NCBI GenBank assembly: GCA_002311655.1
Contig: DBYZ01000015.1
Location: 401-55,483, forward strand
Source of the DNA: Bacteroidales bacterium UBA1173
Lineage (GTDB): Bacteria; Bacteroidota; Bacteroidia; Bacteroidales; F082
Direction: 5' to 3'
Length of the DNA: 55,083 nucleotides
The notes under the pieces were generated by a model, which searched no databases, was not told where the DNA came from, and saw nothing but the letters and a program-made list of their open reading frames with translations. Below are positions 53,101 through 55,083 of the stretch, piece after piece. The translations under genes were made by a program, and so were the position numbers. How positions within the stretch are numbered: the stretch's first letter is position 1; the number at the start of each line of letters is the position of its first letter.

Positions 53101-54896
53101 AAAGTGCCTTCGCCATTTCTATGGAAATTGGCTGTATTATCTGCAATACTTGGATTATTATGAATCGAAATTGTTCCTGCCATAGTGCAGTTGTTGTATT
53201 CCACTTGTCCTTGTCGCCAACTCACAAATCCAGCGCATTTGTCAGTTAAATCACCTGTTATGCTGCCTTCGAAGGCACAGTTTTCAAACCTAAGCAAGCC
53301 TTTTTCAACCTGACCCGCAAATCCGCCATGCGAGCCGTCACCATTAGTAGAACTTTCAATATTTACAACACTGATACAGTTATTTATATGTGTTTCTCTT
53401 GTGTCGTCAGTGTTATTCACCCAGCCAAGTATACCTCCTGCAAACTTATTATCGGTTCTTATTGTTCCTGCGACCTTCAGATTTTCGATAGTCGCACCGT
53501 CAACCACGCCAAACGGTGCCGCATAAATAAGTCCCGTACGATTTATATTAATGGTAAGTGTATGCCAGCCACCGTCAAAATGTCCTCTAAACGGATGTGT
53601 CGTTGTACCAATAATAGTATTAATAGGCTCTCCCTCGGCAATATTAAGATCCGCTGTAAGTTTGTAGTATGAATCAACACCGGTACCATAATCAACTTTG
53701 TTCGTAAGAACACTCCAATCGTGTTCATCTTCAATAAGATAAGGATCTTCTGCGGTACCTTCACCCTCTAAATAGCCATCTATAACCGTGAAAGTCTGCG
53801 AAACTGAACCATAGTAGTTATGCGAATTATTACCGCTAAGCGTCAGTGTATAAACACCTTTCTCTTTTACCGGTGAAGGTGTAAACGAGGCAATAAAGTC
53901 TGTTGTCTCAGTCAATGGTGTTCCTTTGAATGTCATGCCGTATGTCACAGGAATGACGCTGCCAGTGTAATCATATCCGTCAGGCAAATTAATAATCGTT
54001 GCATTGCCTTCAACATAGTAATAATTGCCGTCGATAAGCTGGCGTTTTTTGGTAAAAACAGCAGGTGCCGACGTATATGCTCTTGTGCCTTGTGTCAATA
54101 TACTATAGTCGGGATTTGGCAAAAGTGTATAATAACTGTTTGTTATTACAGCGTTTTTCTCATTAACGAAGTTACCGCTGCGTGAGTAAATCTCACTGCC
54201 TGCTGTAGGAGCGCACAAACAGTTGTCAATAATGGTCTTTTTATTGCCTTGTGCACTAAATCCGCCGCTGTATCTGCCAATATTCAGACGACCGTTATAT
54301 ACACATCCGGTAAATGTGGTGTTCGAAGCAACGGCTGCGAAACCGCCGCAATAGTCCTTATATCCTGTGATATTCACGCTGACAGTACAGTCTATGATAT
54401 TTGATCTGCTGTCATTATAAATATCATTCACACAAAACAGACCGCCGGCATTTGGTTTATCCATATTGATATCACCTGCCACTCTCAATTTCTTGATTGT
54501 TGCGCCATTAATATAACGGAAAGGAGCCACACGGTTCAAACGTTGGGAACTTTGCAGCTCTGTATAGTTGTAATGAAACGTCAAGGTGTGGTCGTCACCG
54601 TCGAAAGTGCCTTTGAAAGAATAATAAACCGCATCGACAAGGTCACCCACCATCGTCGTGACAGGAATCTCTGCTGTTCCAATGTTTGAAGTGAGTTTTA
54701 CAAACTTTCCACTATAACTGTAACCACCGTTAACATCCGCCGCAAACGTGTTCCAGTCATCTACGCTACTAATCAAATAGGTATTGTCTTCAGTTGAAGA
54801 TACTGTAAGATGAGGTGTTTGTCCCCACGAAATCACGCCAATCGTAGTAAAAAATAATGCAAAAATAAAGCTCTTAAAATTAGTTAACCATTTCAT
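50193..54896 (-). CDS. Giant T9SS-secreted beta-helix protein 4 (1567 aa)
   Basis: Secreted protein with a signal peptide (about residues 1-26). Two GLUG-like modules start near residue 35 (YLISSVDDWNTFAADVNGG) and 379 (GTAEDPYLIEDEHDWSVL). Each is followed by an Ig-like YTGSVIPV repeat. About 800-1120 is a right-handed beta-helix with GGGI(Y/H) repeats like those of polymorphic membrane proteins. From about 1195 comes the shared C-terminal module (YGWYTIASPV, YDEPNHYWRS, GYLYRN, GFNLIGNPF), then the T9SS domain ending KMVVR. That domain contains WRAASVQ, encoded by a palindrome (50252-50279). Unlike giants 2 and 3 it has no companion gene downstream. A 50-nt stretch is identical to giant gene 3. 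Confidence 0.92.
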   Translation of the reverse strand: MKWLTNFKSFIFALFFTTIGVISWGQTPHLTVSSTEDNTYLISSVDDWNTFAADVNGGYSYSGKFVKLTSNIGTAEIPVTTMVGDLVDAVYYSFKGTFDGDDHTLTFHYNYTELQSSQRLNRVAPFRYINGATIKKLRVAGDINMDKPNAGGLFCVNDIYNDSRSNIIDCTVSVNITGYKDYCGGFAAVASNTTFTGCVYNGRLNIGRYSGGFSAQGNKKTIIDNCLCAPTAGSEIYSRSGNFVNEKNAVITNSYYTLLPNPDYSILTQGTRAYTSAPAVFTKKRQLIDGNYYYVEGNATIINLPDGYDYTGSVIPVTYGMTFKGTPLTETTDFIASFTPSPVKEKGVYTLTLSGNNSHNYYGSVSQTFTVIDGYLEGEGTAEDPYLIEDEHDWSVLTNKVDYGTGVDSYYKLTADLNIAEGEPINTIIGTTTHPFRGHFDGGWHTLTININRTGLIYAAPFGVVDGATIENLKVAGTIRTDNKFAGGILGWVNNTDDTRETHINNCISVVNIESSTNGDGSHGGFAGQVEKGLLRFENCAFEGSITGDLTDKCAGFVSWRQGQVEYNNCTMAGTISIHNNPSIADNTANFHRNGEGTFTNAYYITPSAQLATQGTEITSSATAPTNGLYRKYTVSANNYYVPSVTISELDNSTTTIFSYTGSVIPVNPVVTNYGWTLAKGTDYTVDLTYSSTESGAYGTVSEIKNAGYYKMTVTGITKYGGSKVYNIRVVDINSWSVLKDALTGVSGTVTVYNDLSAASDDGALVVSGNMVLDLNGHTLNRNRTAEEANGYVIKVENGASLKIINGTLTGGWNSESGGGIYSEGDLTLIGADVVNNKCRELGGGIYCHGGTFYMTDGGVIRNETTHDNLTTAGGGGIHADGVTAFKMNNVIVTENKTVSKGGGIRFHIGAIKAYINNCTITKNESKTNPQSKGGGIYFETTDKGSLDVTGGLICVNSVSAEGGGVYVIHGVVSIKDCQILGNVSGNIGGAISAYNGGGKHSKIILNGCGINGNTSTNRGGGVYLHDGAEIEIQGELRIIGNESTSTESNNLYLADSDGVIAVTGSLPGAVIGVSRSGAGTLTSGLAGNGTVGNFISDCGTRVVLPVGGEAYLQNYYIWGVTEGWPDLPGIAKDGDDYTFNAIVIIPNGTTVTPSKLVVRSGGLVVADGGQLVYTNTSFHVSAKVQRNIEAAESKDDVYGWYTIASPVNDAVISTNTTLKTTNSEPYDYDLMMYDEPNHYWRSYRSETASTYFEDDKMVNGLGYLYRNANNVTVEFTGPIHSGDVTCSVTNSGDLLPGFNLIGNPFTHDITFGNISLSAGSALTGGYVLNKAGSWGAILAANTSIKPCQGVLVQVSESATATISHTARARKASDDFISFAVANSQYEDVAFALFGEGSGLSKIDHQNPDIPMIYIHQDDEDYAIATMEDDTKTFNLDFVAKTTGNYTLSVKPEGKFSYIHVIDKVTGEEIDMLREKEYSFIASVTDDADRFIVCLEHFDDADGTVFAYQSGTDIVVVGEGELQVFDVMGRLVAKQYVNGVETWRAASVQTGVYIFRLEGKTQKMVVR
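50252..50279. repeat. GAGACG-family imperfect palindrome inside giant gene 4
   Basis: 28-nt quasi-palindrome centred on GGCGCGCC with three mismatched pairs; the ends GTAC and GTAC/CTAC are close to those of the 10906 element. It encodes part of the T9SS domain loop between NGVET and TGVYIFRL. Confidence 0.6.
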
Positions 54897-54941
54897 ATTC
54901 AGTTGTTTTTATATTTCTTAGTTATCAGTATTAGGGGACTA

Positions 54942-54949
54942 CAAAGTTA
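54942..54949 (-). promoter_or_regulatory. -7 promoter box of giant gene 4
   Basis: The minus strand reads TAACTTTG, 45 nt before the ATG, the same distance as in giant gene 3. Confidence 0.5.
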
Positions 54950-54985
54950 CAAAAAAATCAATATAAAACGAACAGGATGGGGCGT

Positions 54986-55020
54986 TTTTAGTATCTAAAT
55001 GGTACTAAAAAGTATCTAAA
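54986..55020. promoter_or_regulatory. Dyad and direct repeat upstream of giant gene 4 promoter
   Basis: TTTTAGTA faces TACTAAAA across 9 nt, and AGTATCTAAA occurs twice (54990-54999 and 55011-55020) with a 21-nt period. Spacing of two helical turns suggests a regulator site. The regulator is unknown. Confidence 0.35.
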
Positions 55021-55042
55021 GGTCGAAAAAATGGCTAAAAAC

Positions 55043-55072
55043 AAAAAAAGGAGCCGCTGTCATAACGGCTCC
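55043..55072 (-). terminator. Intrinsic terminator of a minus-strand gene beyond the window
   Basis: Stem GGAGCCG/CGGCTCC with a 9-nt loop, followed on the minus strand by seven T. No gene in the window ends here, so it serves a gene to the right. Confidence 0.8.
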
Positions 55073-55083
55073 CTATGGGTTTG

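Overview
The window looks like a chromosomal segment of a Bacteroidales (Bacteroidota) bacterium, probably an uncultured gut or rumen type. The evidence is: type IX secretion system (T9SS) C-terminal domains ending in KIVVR on four giant proteins; a ricT-gldH-penicillin-binding-protein cluster; a two-subunit methylmalonyl-CoA mutase; a Cys-less PurF paralogue; and many promoters of the Bacteroidetes type (TTTG, about 19-21 nt, TAnnTTTG). No rRNA, tRNA, CRISPR array or intact insertion sequence was seen.

Layout. (1) 2-5563: giant secreted protein 1 (minus strand). (2) 5600-6600: two decayed genes, a cupin remnant and an AraC-type regulator, both with internal deletions. (3) 6673-9539: plus-strand operon gpmA, metallophosphatase, TatD-like nuclease, tcdA. 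It runs into a minus-strand operon (14934-9499): mutA, mutB, rnhA and a zinc-ribbon protein. (4) 15272-21947: ORF6N protein, giant protein 2 and a small companion protein. (5) 22008-31515: DMT transporter, CobW GTPase, MATE exporter, then ricT-gldH-PBP1A-obg-PAP2 on the plus strand. (6) 31683-39306: small accessory genes (HsdR-N domain protein, HigBA, lipoprotein, AbiE toxin-antitoxin pair) mixed with housekeeping genes (ornithine aminotransferase, yicC, nadD, AlkD-like). (7) 39601-44524: small membrane protein, purC, phoH, SAM hydrolase family protein, PurF-like protein. (8) 44655-54896: small companion protein 2, giant protein 3, an AAA/DUF4143 ATPase and giant protein 4.

The most unusual content is the family of four giant T9SS substrates (1294-1913 aa). 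They share a C-terminal module of roughly 350-400 residues behind variable N-terminal beta-helix, GLUG-like, BACON-like or Gly-rich regions. Two of them are followed after about 20 nt by a small signal-peptide protein ending in a PAPLGSG motif, a hydrophobic helix and basic residues. That tripartite C-terminus is reminiscent of a sorting signal, and I think this giant-plus-companion unit is the best candidate for an undescribed system.

The second theme is a high density of short palindromic repeats of at least five sequence families. They sit in most intergenic gaps, twice supply the stop codon of the gene before them, and twice lie inside reading frames (in frame in the tatD-like gene, and in the C-terminal domain of giant protein 4). 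Function calls rest on motif recognition by eye; no database search was run.
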